DNA from: Dongia_A sp044226685
Lineage (GTDB): Bacteria > Pseudomonadota > Alphaproteobacteria > Dongiales > Dongiaceae
Direction: 5' to 3'
DNA length: 64,000 nucleotides
Assembly (NCBI GenBank): GCA_044226685.1
Contig: JBGAGP010000010.1
Span: 1-64,000, forward strand
The notes beneath the pieces were generated by a model that saw only the letters and a list, made by a program, of their open reading frames with translations, searched no databases and was not told the DNA's origin. Position numbers and translations under genes: made by a program. This document shows, one piece after another, positions 15,949 through 24,748 of this stretch; the stretch's first letter is position 1, and each line of letters opens with the position of its first letter.

Positions 15949-17403
15949 TCAGGGCTTGCCGGTCTTGCCCCGCCGCGTTGCCGCTTGCCGATCCGCCTGG
16001 CCCGGCGGCGCCGTCTCGATCGGCGGCAGGTGGGCAAGGATGTTGGCCAGATGCCCGACGCCGGGCGCCGCTGCGCCGAGCCCGGCCAGCAGCATTTCGA
16101 AGGCCGCCTCGAGCTGGAACGCCTCGGCCCGCGTCGGCGCCACCGACAGGTACTCGATGAAGCCCGAATCGGCGCAATCCTCGGCGGTGAGGATGATGCC
16201 GCGCCCGCTCTCCGGATCGAAACCCAGGCGGCGCTGGGCGAGGATGTCGACGATCTGGCCGAAGCCGGCGGCGGTGTCGCGGCTATGCGAGGCGGCCACC
16301 AGCCGGTCGCCATAGCCTGCGCCGGCCACCGCCTGCAGGATGTGATGGATGTGCGAACAGCCGCCGATGCGGCCGTTGAACTCGTTGATGACGATGGCGC
16401 CGTCGCCGGTGACGATGCCGTCGACGTTGATCAGCCCGCCATAGCCGAGGTCACAGGTCAGGCGCGCCAGCTCGGTGGCGGCGGCGATGAAGGCGCCGCC
16501 GGTATAGGGCGACAGCGACCACGGCATGATCAGCCCGCTGAGGATCGGCGCCTGGCGCACCTCGCCGCAATTGAGGAATCGCACCGCATTGGCGCCGGCA
16601 TCCACGTGGAACTCGGCGGTCACCACCGCGGTGACGTCATAGTACGCCTCGACCACCAGCGGCACGCGCTCGAGATAAGCGAGACGCGACCACACGGTGT
16701 TCGCCGCATCGGCGATGGCGGTGGCGTTGCTGACCCTGATCACGTCGGTGGCGCCGAGCTTGCCGGTGCCGCCGACGCGGCTGACGATGAGGTTGCCGAG
16801 GCCGCCGCTGTGGCGGTCCTGCTTCACGATGACGGCGCCGGTGCGGTCGATCAGCGCGCGGATGCCGGCCTCCAGGGCGCCGGGATCGCCGCAGACCAGG
16901 CCTTCGGCAATGGGCACGCCGCGTCCGGCGGCGAGGCTGCGGAACACGCGCTTGTCGTTCAGCAACTCGGCTCCGCCCTCGCGCAGGAAGCCGCGCCGGC
17001 CACCGGTCGCCTCGATGCCCAGCGCCTCGGCCAACAGCTGTGCGCCGCGTTCATGGCAATAGGCGAGCAGGGACCAGTCGCCGCGCCCGCGCATCAGGCG
17101 CTGTAGCCGCGCCGGCAGGCCGAGGCGCAGCAGTTCCGGGGTGCCGAGCGGACGGAAGGGTGCTTCGGCCCAGTCCGGCGTCACGTAGGCCACGGCGTCC
17201 GGGGCATAGCCCTTGACGCGCGCCATGTAGGCCTTGAACTCCGGCGACAGGTCGCGCGGCACCACCACGATGTCACCCGGCTCGGCGAACCAGGCCATGC
17301 GTCCGGCGGTGATGGAACTCGAACGGCGGAAATCCGGCGTGAAGGCGCGCTCGTCCGCCAGCATGTTCTCGTTGTCGATGTTCGCGACAAGTATCCGCGC
17401 CAT
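15949..17403 (-). CDS. ATP-grasp ligase with pre-ATP-grasp domain, substrate unknown
   Basis: A 484-residue enzyme of the ATP-grasp fold, which joins a carboxylate to an amine or similar nucleophile through an acyl-phosphate. The N-terminal ~150 residues look like a pre-ATP-grasp domain (ILVANIDNENML, then IVVVPRDLSPEFK). The ATP-binding lysine lies in 'AVIVKQDRHSGGLGNLIVS', and the Mg-binding Glu/Asn in 'INVDGIVTGDGAIVINEFNG'. The closest general resemblance is to peptide-ligase-type ATP-grasp proteins (PGM1-like). It is not a known member of the N-methylglutamate pathway. It lies 75 bases below the GlxA-type regulator, on the same strand as the whole locus. The C-terminus ends in a basic, low-complexity tail. 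Confidence 0.7.
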   Translation of the reverse strand: MARILVANIDNENMLADERAFTPDFRRSSSITAGRMAWFAEPGDIVVVPRDLSPEFKAYMARVKGYAPDAVAYVTPDWAEAPFRPLGTPELLRLGLPARLQRLMRGRGDWSLLAYCHERGAQLLAEALGIEATGGRRGFLREGGAELLNDKRVFRSLAAGRGVPIAEGLVCGDPGALEAGIRALIDRTGAVIVKQDRHSGGLGNLIVSRVGGTGKLGATDVIRVSNATAIADAANTVWSRLAYLERVPLVVEAYYDVTAVVTAEFHVDAGANAVRFLNCGEVRQAPILSGLIMPWSLSPYTGGAFIAAATELARLTCDLGYGGLINVDGIVTGDGAIVINEFNGRIGGCSHIHHILQAVAGAGYGDRLVAASHSRDTAAGFGQIVDILAQRRLGFDPESGRGIILTAEDCADSGFIEYLSVAPTRAEAFQLEAAFEMLLAGLGAAAPGVGHLANILAHLPPIETAPPGQADRQAATRRGKTGKP

Positions 17404-17478
17404 GTCCCCCGCCGCGTTGCCGGAGCGTCCCCGTATTCGATCTTGGCACAACTTCGCCGGCAGGCAAACCGGCGGGTG

Positions 17479-18567
17479 CTACCCGGCCTTGCGGTCCTCG
17501 CGCGGCGAGCAGCCGAAATGGCGGCGATAGACCTTGGCGAAATGCGACAGCGAGACGAAGCCGCAGGCGATGGCGACCTCCGCGACGGACAGGTCAGTCT
17601 GCCGCAGCATGCGCCGCGCCCGCTCCAGCCGGAGCTGCACATAGTATTGTGCCGGCGTGGCGCCGAGATAGCGTTTGCACAGGCGCTCAAGCTGGCGCTG
17701 CGAGACGCCGGTCTTCCGGGTGAGGTCGGTGAGGGCGAGCGGCTCCTCGATCGCGGCTTCCATCAGCGACACCGCTTTCTGCACCACCGAGTTGGTGACG
17801 CCCATGCCGAGCAGCATGCGGCGCTGGTCGTCGGCCGCGGCGCGGATGCCGCCATGCAGGAACTGGCCGGAGATCTGCCGCGCCAGTTCCTGGCCGTAAT
17901 GCGCGCCGATGAGTTGCAGCATCATGTCGAGCGCCGCGGTCGCCCCGGCGCAGGTCAGGATCGAGCCGTCGACCACGAACAGGTCGTTGCAGAGTTGGAT
18001 GTCGGGAAAGGCCTCGGCGAAGCTGTCGGCATAGTCCCAATGCACGGTGCAGCGCCGGTCGGCCAGCAGCCCGGCGCGGGCCAGGACGAAGCTGCCGGTG
18101 CTGACCGCGGCCAGCGCCATGTTGCGCCGCGCCAGGCGACGCAGGATGTCTTCGACATTGCGGTAGCGGCGCTGCTCGGCGTGGCTGGCGGCGCAAACCA
18201 CCACCAGGTCGAAGCCGTCGGGGTCGAGCTCCGCCACCGGCGCCGCGGCGACGGTGATGCCGCTGTTGGATTCCACCATGCCGCCCTCGGGGGCGAAGAG
18301 CTGCCAGCGATAGAGGTCGCGGCGACTCAGGCGGTTGGCGCCGCGCACCGGCTCGATCACCGAGGCGAAGGACATCAACGCGAAACCCGGCACCAGGATG
18401 ACGGCGAGGCGGAAGGGTGCTGCGTTGCTGGCGCGCGGCTTGAGGAAATCCGGTAGCACCGCCGAAACGCCTGACCGTTCGGCGCTCGCCGGGGAATGGG
18501 CATCGTCGAGCGCCGGCCTTGCCTGACCGGCCGCTGGGCGAAGCTTGCCGGGCGCAGCGATGTTCAT
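17479..18567 (-). CDS. GlxA-family AraC-type transcriptional regulator
   Basis: A 362-residue regulator with an N-terminal DJ-1/PfpI-like domain (about 50-215, containing 'LVVVCAASHAEQ' and 'FVLARAGLLADRRCTVHWD') and a C-terminal AraC double helix-turn-helix ('LSVAEVAIACGFVSLSHFAK'). The fold is known from GlxA beside the glxBCD genes of rhizobia, the relatives of mgsABC, so a role in controlling methylamine genes is likely. The ATG overlaps the mgdD stop by four bases, which couples its translation to the dehydrogenase operon. The N-terminal 45 residues are proline/alanine-rich and unlike the domain core. Confidence 0.85.
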   Translation of the reverse strand: MNIAAPGKLRPAAGQARPALDDAHSPASAERSGVSAVLPDFLKPRASNAAPFRLAVILVPGFALMSFASVIEPVRGANRLSRRDLYRWQLFAPEGGMVESNSGITVAAAPVAELDPDGFDLVVVCAASHAEQRRYRNVEDILRRLARRNMALAAVSTGSFVLARAGLLADRRCTVHWDYADSFAEAFPDIQLCNDLFVVDGSILTCAGATAALDMMLQLIGAHYGQELARQISGQFLHGGIRAAADDQRRMLLGMGVTNSVVQKAVSLMEAAIEEPLALTDLTRKTGVSQRQLERLCKRYLGATPAQYYVQLRLERARRMLRQTDLSVAEVAIACGFVSLSHFAKVYRRHFGCSPREDRKAG

Positions 18568-19289
18568 GCCTGCAGGGCGCGCAGCGCCGCCAATCCGACG
18601 ATGCGTCCGTCATATTCGGCGATCGCATCCTCGAGACAGGTCCACAGATAGTCGGCCGAGGCGATGTCGGCCAGCAGATGATAGGCCAGCGTGCCGCCCA
18701 GGTCGGCGCGGATGACGATGCCGCTCATCTTGGCGATGGAGGTCTGGGCGATGGTGCCGACCGGGCAATGCGCCGGCCGCAGATCGACACCGCAGATCTT
18801 GGCGAACATCTCCGGTGCCTTGGCGCCGGTCACCATGAACCAGGCGTGGCTGTCCTGGCGCGGCGTGGGATAGCCCTGCTGCGGGCGCGGCGCGCTCGCC
18901 GCCCATTTCCAGGCATCGGAAAGGCGCGCGGGCAGGGCGCCGGTGCCGGCCAGCGAATCCAGCAGGAAGATCTCGCTCGGCGCCAGCTTTGCCGCCAGCT
19001 CGCCGCCGGATTGCGGATAGGCCTTGTTGCTGTCGGCACCGATCTGGAGGCCCTGCGCCGCCAGCCATTCCATCGTGCCGCGGCCTTTCAATCCCCAATG
19101 CGGCAGGACCGACAGATCGGCCAGCGCCATGCGCCGCGCCGCCGCGGCTTCGTCGCCCGTGCCGGGATAGCGCATCGCGACGGCGCCGCCATTCACCTCG
19201 GCGAATTCGGCGCCGGCGGCGGCGAGCTTGCGATAGATGAAGCTGCGGCGCTTCAGGGTGGCGGGATCGAGACCGGTCAAGCTGGCCAT
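18564..19289 (-). CDS. mgdD: N-methylglutamate dehydrogenase subunit D (sarcosine oxidase gamma-like)
   Basis: A 241-residue protein of the sarcosine oxidase gamma family, the small structural subunit of the heterotetrameric dehydrogenase. It pairs with the folate-binding part of MgdC. Seen: the conserved 'LPHWGLKGRG' start, the 'SEIFLLDS' segment, and 'VDLRPAHCPVGTIAQTSIAKM', which resembles the gamma/GcvT-like core. The stop of mgdC lies one base beyond its ATG, so they are translated together. The ORF length is a little longer than typical SoxG. Confidence 0.82.
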   Translation of the reverse strand: MASLTGLDPATLKRRSFIYRKLAAAGAEFAEVNGGAVAMRYPGTGDEAAAARRMALADLSVLPHWGLKGRGTMEWLAAQGLQIGADSNKAYPQSGGELAAKLAPSEIFLLDSLAGTGALPARLSDAWKWAASAPRPQQGYPTPRQDSHAWFMVTGAKAPEMFAKICGVDLRPAHCPVGTIAQTSIAKMSGIVIRADLGGTLAYHLLADIASADYLWTCLEDAIAEYDGRIVGLAALRALQA

Positions 19290-19290
19290 G

Positions 19291-22224
19291 TCACATCTCC
19301 TGCCGCTTGTTGTCGGGGTCGTAGAAGGGGTACTTGGTCACCACGCCGCGGATGCGGCGCCCGCCATGCACCTTGATCCAGAACTTGCTGCCAGGCTCGG
19401 CCTCGTTCGGATGCACGTAGGCAAGGCCGACCACCTTGCCGAGCGAAGGCGAGGGCACCGCCGAGGTGACGCGGCCGACGATCTCCTCGCCCTTCAGCAC
19501 CAGGTGGCATTCCTCGGGGCAAGGATCGTTCGGGTTTTCCAGGGTGAAGCCGACCAGCTTGCGGGTCAGCGGCTTGCTGGCCATGATCTCCGCCGAGCGG
19601 CCGCCGATGAAGAACGGCTTGGTCTTGGCGACCGCCCAGGCCATGTCGGCCTCCCACACGCTGGTCAGGCCGTCGGTGTCCTGGCTGACGATGATGTGGC
19701 CCTTCTCCAGGCGCAGCACGCGCTGGGCCTCGACGCCGAAGGGGCGGATGCCGGCGGTGCCGCCCGCCGCCATCAGCGCGTCCCACAGCGCCTCGCCCTG
19801 GCTTGCCGGCACATGGACCTCGTAACCGAGCTCGCCGACGAAGCCGACGCGCATGATACGGGCCGGGATGCCGGCGACCTGCGCCTGCTTGGCGCCCATA
19901 TAGGGGAAATCGGCGGCGCTGAGATCCGCGTCGCAGACCCTGGCCAGCACCTCGCGCGATTTCGGCCCGGCGATGTTCACGCCGGCATAGGCCGCGGTGA
20001 CGTTGGCGACATCGACGTCGAGCCGCCATTGCGCGTTCCAGAACAGCATCTGGCGATAGACCGCGTCGACGCCGCTGGTGGTGGCGGTGACGTAGAAATG
20101 CTCGTCGTGGAACCGCACGGCGACGCCGTCATCGGTGATGACGCCGGCATTGTCGGTCATCAGCACGTAGCGGCAGCGCCCCACCTGCTGCTTGGCATAG
20201 GCGAAGGTGTACATGCGGTTCAGGAACTCGGCCGCGTCCGGCCCGCGCACGTCGAGGCCGCCGAGGGTCGAGACGTCGATCAGGCCGACGCCATTGCGCA
20301 CCGCGTTCACTTCCTCGCGGATGGCGCTGTCGCGCTCCGTCTTGGGCCCATAATAGGCCGGGCGCCACCACAGGCCGGCCGGCATCATCTGGGCGCCGGC
20401 CTCGATGTGGCGGTGGTGCATCGCGGTGCGCCGCTCCGGATCGAAGACGCGCCCCGCAAGGTGGCCGAACTTCTCCGGCGTATAGGGCGGCCGCTGGGTG
20501 GTGACGCTCATCCGCTCCAGCTTCTCGCCGGTCTCGCGCGCGACGATGCGCACGGCGGCGACGGCGGAATGCTTGCCCTGGCTGGGACCCATGCCGACGG
20601 TCGAATAGCGCTTCAGCAGCTCAACATTGTCGAAGCCGTCGGCGATGCCGTTGATCAGGTCCTGGTATTTCAGGTCCTCGTCGAAATCGACGAAGTCCAT
20701 GCCCTTCTCATGCGGGAAGATCGGCCAGGGATGGGTGACATCCTCCGCGCCGGTTTCGGCTACCGCCGCCGGCTCGCCACCGGCATTGAGCCCCGCATCG
20801 CGCGCCGCCAGCTTGCCGGCGCGCGCGCCATCGGCGATCACCGCGCCCAGCGCATGGACCTGGTTGACGCCGCCGGCGGCGAAAATGTGCGGCGGCAGGG
20901 TCTCCGGCCGGTACATGTGGCTCTGCCGGTCATAGGCGAACTTGGCACCGGCATGGTGCAAGAGATGCGCCGCCGGCGTGCAGCCGATCGACATCAGCAG
21001 CAGGTCGCAGTCGAAGCCGCGCGTCGCGTCGCCGAGCTCGCCCTCGCCGACGATGGGTGCCGCGATCACGCCGGTGATGCTCATCTTGTTGGGGCCGGGG
21101 ATCGCCTCCTTGACCGCGTGACCGGCCAGGACCGTGACGCCGGCGCGGGCGACGGCGCGGGTCAGGTCGCTCGCCCTCGGCTGCGCCCGCAGATCGACGA
21201 TGGCGGAGACGGCGACGCCGATCTCCATCATGTCGAGCGCCGCGGCATAGCCGGAATCGTTGGCGGCCAGCACCACGGCGCGGCTGCCCGGCTTCACGCC
21301 ATAGAGGCGGACCAGGCGCTGCGCCGCGTCGGCGAACATCACGCCGGGCAGGTCGTTGTTGCGGAACACCGAAGGCTGCTCGATGGCGCCGGTGGCGACG
21401 ACCACCGCCTTGGCGCGCAGCTTGTAGAGGCGATTGCCGCGGATGACCGGCAGCCAGTTGTCGGCGAAGAGGCCGGAGCACATTGCATCGCCGAGCACGC
21501 GGATATTGGCCTTGGCCTGCACCGCGGCGGTCAGTTCCCTGCGGATGCGCTCGCCCTGCGTGCCGTTGGCGTCGAAGCGCGCATGGGTAAGCGCGCCGCC
21601 CAGGACCGGGTTCTCGTCGATCAGCACCACCTCGCCGCCGGCTTCCGCCGCCGCCAGCGCCGCCGATAGGCCGGCCGGGCCGCCGCCGACGATGGCGACA
21701 TCGGCGAACAGGTACTGCTTGTCGTAGTAGGAGTGATGGAAATCGGCCTTGAGGTCGAGCTTGCCGAGGCCGGCCATGGCGCGGACGATCGGCTCCCAGG
21801 CTTTCCACGAGGATTTCTTCTCGTGCATGCTCTTGTAGTAGAAGCCGACCGGCAGGAACTTCTGCAGCAGCTCCACGAAGCGGCCCTTGTCGTCCTCGAA
21901 GCTGCCGAAATAATTCTGCGCCTCGACGACGAGGCCGGGCGAGATGGCGCGCTTGTCGGCGAGGCAACTGGGCTCGTCGCCGACCTGCACCAGGGTATTG
22001 GCGTCCTGGCCGTTCATGGTCAGCACGCTGCGCGGCCGGTGGTATTTGAACGAGCGCGAGATCATCGCCTGGCCGTTGGCCAGCAGCGCGCTGGCAATGG
22101 AATCGCCGGCGAAGCCCTCGATGGTCCTGCCTTCGAAGGTGAACGCGACCGGCTTGCCGCGGTCGACCAGCAGGCCGTGCGGCGCCGGCAACCTGTTCAC
22201 GCCGCCTGGATTGGAAGAGGGCAT
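19291..22224 (-). CDS. mgdC: N-methylglutamate dehydrogenase subunit C (sarcosine oxidase alpha-like)
   Basis: A 977-residue flavoprotein. The N-terminal part has the SoxA 'SRSFKYHRPRS' block that replaces a 2Fe-2S domain, then a nucleotide-binding Rossmann fold 'VAIVGGGPAGLSAALAAAEAGG' (split here: VAIVGGGPAGLSAAL), and a C-terminal aminomethyltransferase (GcvT-like) domain that accepts the methyl group on tetrahydrofolate. It oxidises N-methylglutamate to glutamate together with MgdA and delivers a one-carbon unit as methylene-tetrahydrofolate. The TGA of mgdB overlaps its ATG by one base (TGATG). Full length for the family. Confidence 0.87.
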   Translation of the reverse strand: MPSSNPGGVNRLPAPHGLLVDRGKPVAFTFEGRTIEGFAGDSIASALLANGQAMISRSFKYHRPRSVLTMNGQDANTLVQVGDEPSCLADKRAISPGLVVEAQNYFGSFEDDKGRFVELLQKFLPVGFYYKSMHEKKSSWKAWEPIVRAMAGLGKLDLKADFHHSYYDKQYLFADVAIVGGGPAGLSAALAAAEAGGEVVLIDENPVLGGALTHARFDANGTQGERIRRELTAAVQAKANIRVLGDAMCSGLFADNWLPVIRGNRLYKLRAKAVVVATGAIEQPSVFRNNDLPGVMFADAAQRLVRLYGVKPGSRAVVLAANDSGYAAALDMMEIGVAVSAIVDLRAQPRASDLTRAVARAGVTVLAGHAVKEAIPGPNKMSITGVIAAPIVGEGELGDATRGFDCDLLLMSIGCTPAAHLLHHAGAKFAYDRQSHMYRPETLPPHIFAAGGVNQVHALGAVIADGARAGKLAARDAGLNAGGEPAAVAETGAEDVTHPWPIFPHEKGMDFVDFDEDLKYQDLINGIADGFDNVELLKRYSTVGMGPSQGKHSAVAAVRIVARETGEKLERMSVTTQRPPYTPEKFGHLAGRVFDPERRTAMHHRHIEAGAQMMPAGLWWRPAYYGPKTERDSAIREEVNAVRNGVGLIDVSTLGGLDVRGPDAAEFLNRMYTFAYAKQQVGRCRYVLMTDNAGVITDDGVAVRFHDEHFYVTATTSGVDAVYRQMLFWNAQWRLDVDVANVTAAYAGVNIAGPKSREVLARVCDADLSAADFPYMGAKQAQVAGIPARIMRVGFVGELGYEVHVPASQGEALWDALMAAGGTAGIRPFGVEAQRVLRLEKGHIIVSQDTDGLTSVWEADMAWAVAKTKPFFIGGRSAEIMASKPLTRKLVGFTLENPNDPCPEECHLVLKGEEIVGRVTSAVPSPSLGKVVGLAYVHPNEAEPGSKFWIKVHGGRRIRGVVTKYPFYDPDNKRQEM

Positions 22225-22517
22225 CAGCGCTGCTCCTTCTTCGCGAACTCGACGCGGGTGTTGAACAGTTCGGTCGCCGGATAGGTCTTCACGATCTCAT
22301 CGGTCACGGTGTTGCGCTCGGCAATGAACCAGTAGGAGGTCGGCACGTGGCACCACCATTCGCGCACCAGGCCGGCCTCGTTGTTTTCCAGGAACAGCCA
22401 GTCGCCCCAGGCGCGGTCGCCCAGCGACGTCGGGTCGGGCATCGGCTTCACCTCGCCGCCCCAGGCGAATTCGCTGACGTTGCGCGGGCCGTTGAGGGGG
22501 CAATTCATGAGCTTCAT
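22224..22517 (-). CDS. mgdB: N-methylglutamate dehydrogenase subunit B (sarcosine oxidase delta-like)
   Basis: A 97-residue small subunit of the SoxD family. The start MKLMNCPLNG is chosen over an upstream extension, since it matches the family N-terminus. Sarcosine oxidase delta subunits usually bind zinc through Cys6, Cys9, one His and a later Cys. Here Cys6 is kept, position 9 is Asn (CPLNGPRN), and only Cys56-His57 remain later, so a standard zinc site cannot form. The same substitution may mark N-methylglutamate-type enzymes. It overlaps mgdC by one base and starts 10 bases after the mgdA stop. Confidence 0.85.
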   Translation of the reverse strand: MKLMNCPLNGPRNVSEFAWGGEVKPMPDPTSLGDRAWGDWLFLENNEAGLVREWWCHVPTSYWFIAERNTVTDEIVKTYPATELFNTRVEFAKKEQR

Positions 22518-22527
22518 CGCATCCTCC

Positions 22528-23784
22528 TCAATGACCGACCGAGGCGGCACCCTTTTCGCCGACCTGCGCATAGTCGACGAAACGGTCGAGGTAGAACGGC
22601 TTGATCAGGTCGTGCGGGGAATCGTTGGCGATGGTGTGGGCCATGGTCATGCCGCAGACCGGCGTCGCCTTGAAGCCCCAGGTGCCCCAGCCGCTGTCGA
22701 TGTAGTAGTTCTTCACCGGCGTCAGGCCCATGACAGGGGAGAAATCCGGCGTCATGTCGGCCATGCCGGCCCATTGGCGCAGGATCTTCACCTCGCCCAG
22801 CATCGGCAGCAGTTCCAGCATGTGGCCCAACAACCCTTCCTTGAAGTCGAGGGTCGAGCGCGTGGAATAGAGGCCGTAGGGATCGGTCGACCCGCCCATC
22901 ACCAGTTCGCCGCGCGAGGATTGCGAGACATAGACGTGCAGCGAGCCGGAGACGATGATCTGGTCCAGGAACGGCTTCAGCGGCACCGACACGCAGGCCT
23001 GCAGCGGGATGGTGCGGATCGGCAGGCGGAAGCCCGCCATCTTGGCGACGACCGAGGTCGAGCCGGCGACGGCCTGCATCACCTTGTTCGCATAGACCCG
23101 GCCGCGCGGCGTCTCCACGCCCTTGATGGTGTCGTTCTCGATGATCATGCCGGTGACCGGCGTCTGCTGGTGGATCTCGACGCCCATCGCGGCGGCGCCC
23201 TTGGCGTAGCCCCAGGCGACGGCATCGTGGCGCGCGATCGATCCCGGCGGATGGTAGAGCGCGCCGAGGATCGGGTAGCGCACCTTGTCCGACATGTTGA
23301 GATGCGGGCAGAGCCGCGCGATCTCGTCCGGATAGATCAGCTCCGAATCGACGCCGAGCTGCTTGTTCACCTCGGCGCGCCAGCGGCTGGTGCGCACGGC
23401 AGCGTCGGTGTGGGCGAGGGTGAAATGGCCGCGCTCGGAATAGAGGATGTTGAAGTCGAAATCCTGCGACAGGTCGCGGTAGAGCTTCAGCGATTGCTCG
23501 TAGAACCGCACGCCCTCGGGCGTCAGGTAGTTCGACCGGATGATCGCCGTGTTGCGCGCGGTGTTGCCGCCGGCGAGATAGCCCTTTTCCAGGATGCAGA
23601 CATTGGTGATGCCGTGCCAGCGCGCCAGGTAATAGGCGCAGGCCAGCGCATGGCCGCCACCGCCGATGATCACCACGTCGTAGCTGGATTTCAGGTCTTG
23701 CTGCTTCGGGATGAAGCGCTGCGCCGGATACTTCTTCTTGAAGCCGTAGCGCAGGAGCTTGGCGGGAAACAAAGCTGGCAGCAT
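22528..23784 (-). CDS. mgdA: N-methylglutamate dehydrogenase subunit A (sarcosine oxidase beta-like)
   Basis: A 418-residue FAD-dependent oxidoreductase of the SoxB/DadA family carrying the amine-oxidising site. FAD binding is seen in 'VVIIGGGGHALACAYYLA' (residues 38-55). 'GSIARHDAVAWGYAKG' (181-196) holds a histidine (His186) at the place where sarcosine oxidase beta binds FMN covalently. The start MLPALFPAK is taken as the first plausible ATG of the fold. It is the first gene of the mgdABCD-regulator unit. The 208 bases upstream to the stress-protein gene should contain its promoter; no activator site is apparent. Confidence 0.86.
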   Translation of the reverse strand: MLPALFPAKLLRYGFKKKYPAQRFIPKQQDLKSSYDVVIIGGGGHALACAYYLARWHGITNVCILEKGYLAGGNTARNTAIIRSNYLTPEGVRFYEQSLKLYRDLSQDFDFNILYSERGHFTLAHTDAAVRTSRWRAEVNKQLGVDSELIYPDEIARLCPHLNMSDKVRYPILGALYHPPGSIARHDAVAWGYAKGAAAMGVEIHQQTPVTGMIIENDTIKGVETPRGRVYANKVMQAVAGSTSVVAKMAGFRLPIRTIPLQACVSVPLKPFLDQIIVSGSLHVYVSQSSRGELVMGGSTDPYGLYSTRSTLDFKEGLLGHMLELLPMLGEVKILRQWAGMADMTPDFSPVMGLTPVKNYYIDSGWGTWGFKATPVCGMTMAHTIANDSPHDLIKPFYLDRFVDYAQVGEKGAASVGH

Positions 23785-23992
23785 GAACGTCACCTTCTGG
23801 CGCGCCGCGGCCGGACGGCGCTCACCGCCGCGCATTCACCGGATTCGGCCGGCAGAGGCTAGCCGAGTGGCATTGCGCTCCTGGCCGATTTTCGACATGG
23901 AGTAACGGTAATTCGACTGGCCCCACAGAGCAACGGCGCCGATGAGCCGGGTGGCTTCCGGCTCCCGGCGCCGCGGGCAAGGGGTGTCCGGC

Positions 23993-24421
23993 CTAGTGGA
24001 CGACGGTGACCGGGCAGGGCGCCTGGGAGACCACGCCGCTGGAGACCGAGCCGATGAGGAGGCGCTGCAGCTCGTTGCGGATGCCGGTGCCGACGACGAT
24101 GTGGTCGTATTTGTTCTTCTCCGCGTAGGCGCAGATCGCCATGGCGATGTCGCTGCCGGTCGCCGTGGCACAGATGAAGGCGTCGAACTTGGCGGCCCTG
24201 GCCACCTTCGCCGCCGCGGCCAGCTGCTTGTTGGCCTGGGCCTCGGCGGCATCCGTCAGGGTCGCGTCCCAGTAGACGGTGCGCTTTACCCGGCTTGGCA
24301 CCACGTTGATGGTCAGGAACGTCACATTGGCGCCCATCGAACTCGCGAGATCGACGGCGACGGCGGCGGCCTTCGCGGCCACCTTGGAACCGTCAACGGC
24401 GCACAGAATCCTTTTCGGCAT
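23993..24421 (-). CDS. Universal stress protein (UspA fold)
   Basis: A 142-residue single-domain Usp protein. It begins with the typical strand 'RILCAVDGSKVAAKA' and carries an ATP-binding-type loop 'GTGIRNELQRLLIGSVS', so it is likely an ATP-binding member. The 'CPVTVVH' end is standard. Usp proteins act in the cytoplasm under stress and often dimerise; partner and trigger are not visible. It is divergent from the WYL regulator, with a 327-base spacer between them, and is separated from mgdA by 208 bases. Confidence 0.85.
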   Translation of the reverse strand: MPKRILCAVDGSKVAAKAAAVAVDLASSMGANVTFLTINVVPSRVKRTVYWDATLTDAAEAQANKQLAAAAKVARAAKFDAFICATATGSDIAMAICAYAEKNKYDHIVVGTGIRNELQRLLIGSVSSGVVSQAPCPVTVVH

Positions 24422-24748
24422 TGGTGTCCTCCCGCTTGATGGGCGCTTGCGTGGCCGGCGCCCGGTTTCCCCTGCTTGAATTCCGCTGTCGGCTGCCGCG
24501 TGGCCAGGACGTGCTCCTGCCCCGGTCTGCGCCGGTCGGCCGGGCGCCGCAGTGTTCCCAGCATGAACGAAAGTTTAACTGCCTTCAACAGCGCAAAAGG
24601 ACGCGGCGCCGGGAACATTCACGGAATTCGGGGCGACCGATGGCCGCAGCGCGCCGCCGCCGCCCGGTTTGCCGCTCGTCCAAGCATCCTGACAGGCGCT
24701 GTCAGCAGAACGCTGGCGCCGCCGCCTGCACTTTGCCATGCTGCCAGG
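24422..24748. other. Divergent intergenic region, stress protein/WYL regulator
   Basis: No gene is supported. This spacer should hold the two divergent promoters. No strong palindrome, terminator or RNA fold was recognised. The open frames here have codon use unlike the neighbours. Confidence 0.5.

Noticed and set aside
19237..21669. An 810-residue open frame opposite to mgdC
   Set aside because: It mirrors mgdC codon by codon, is rich in His/Arg/Gly and has no domain. GC-rich third positions keep such frames open.
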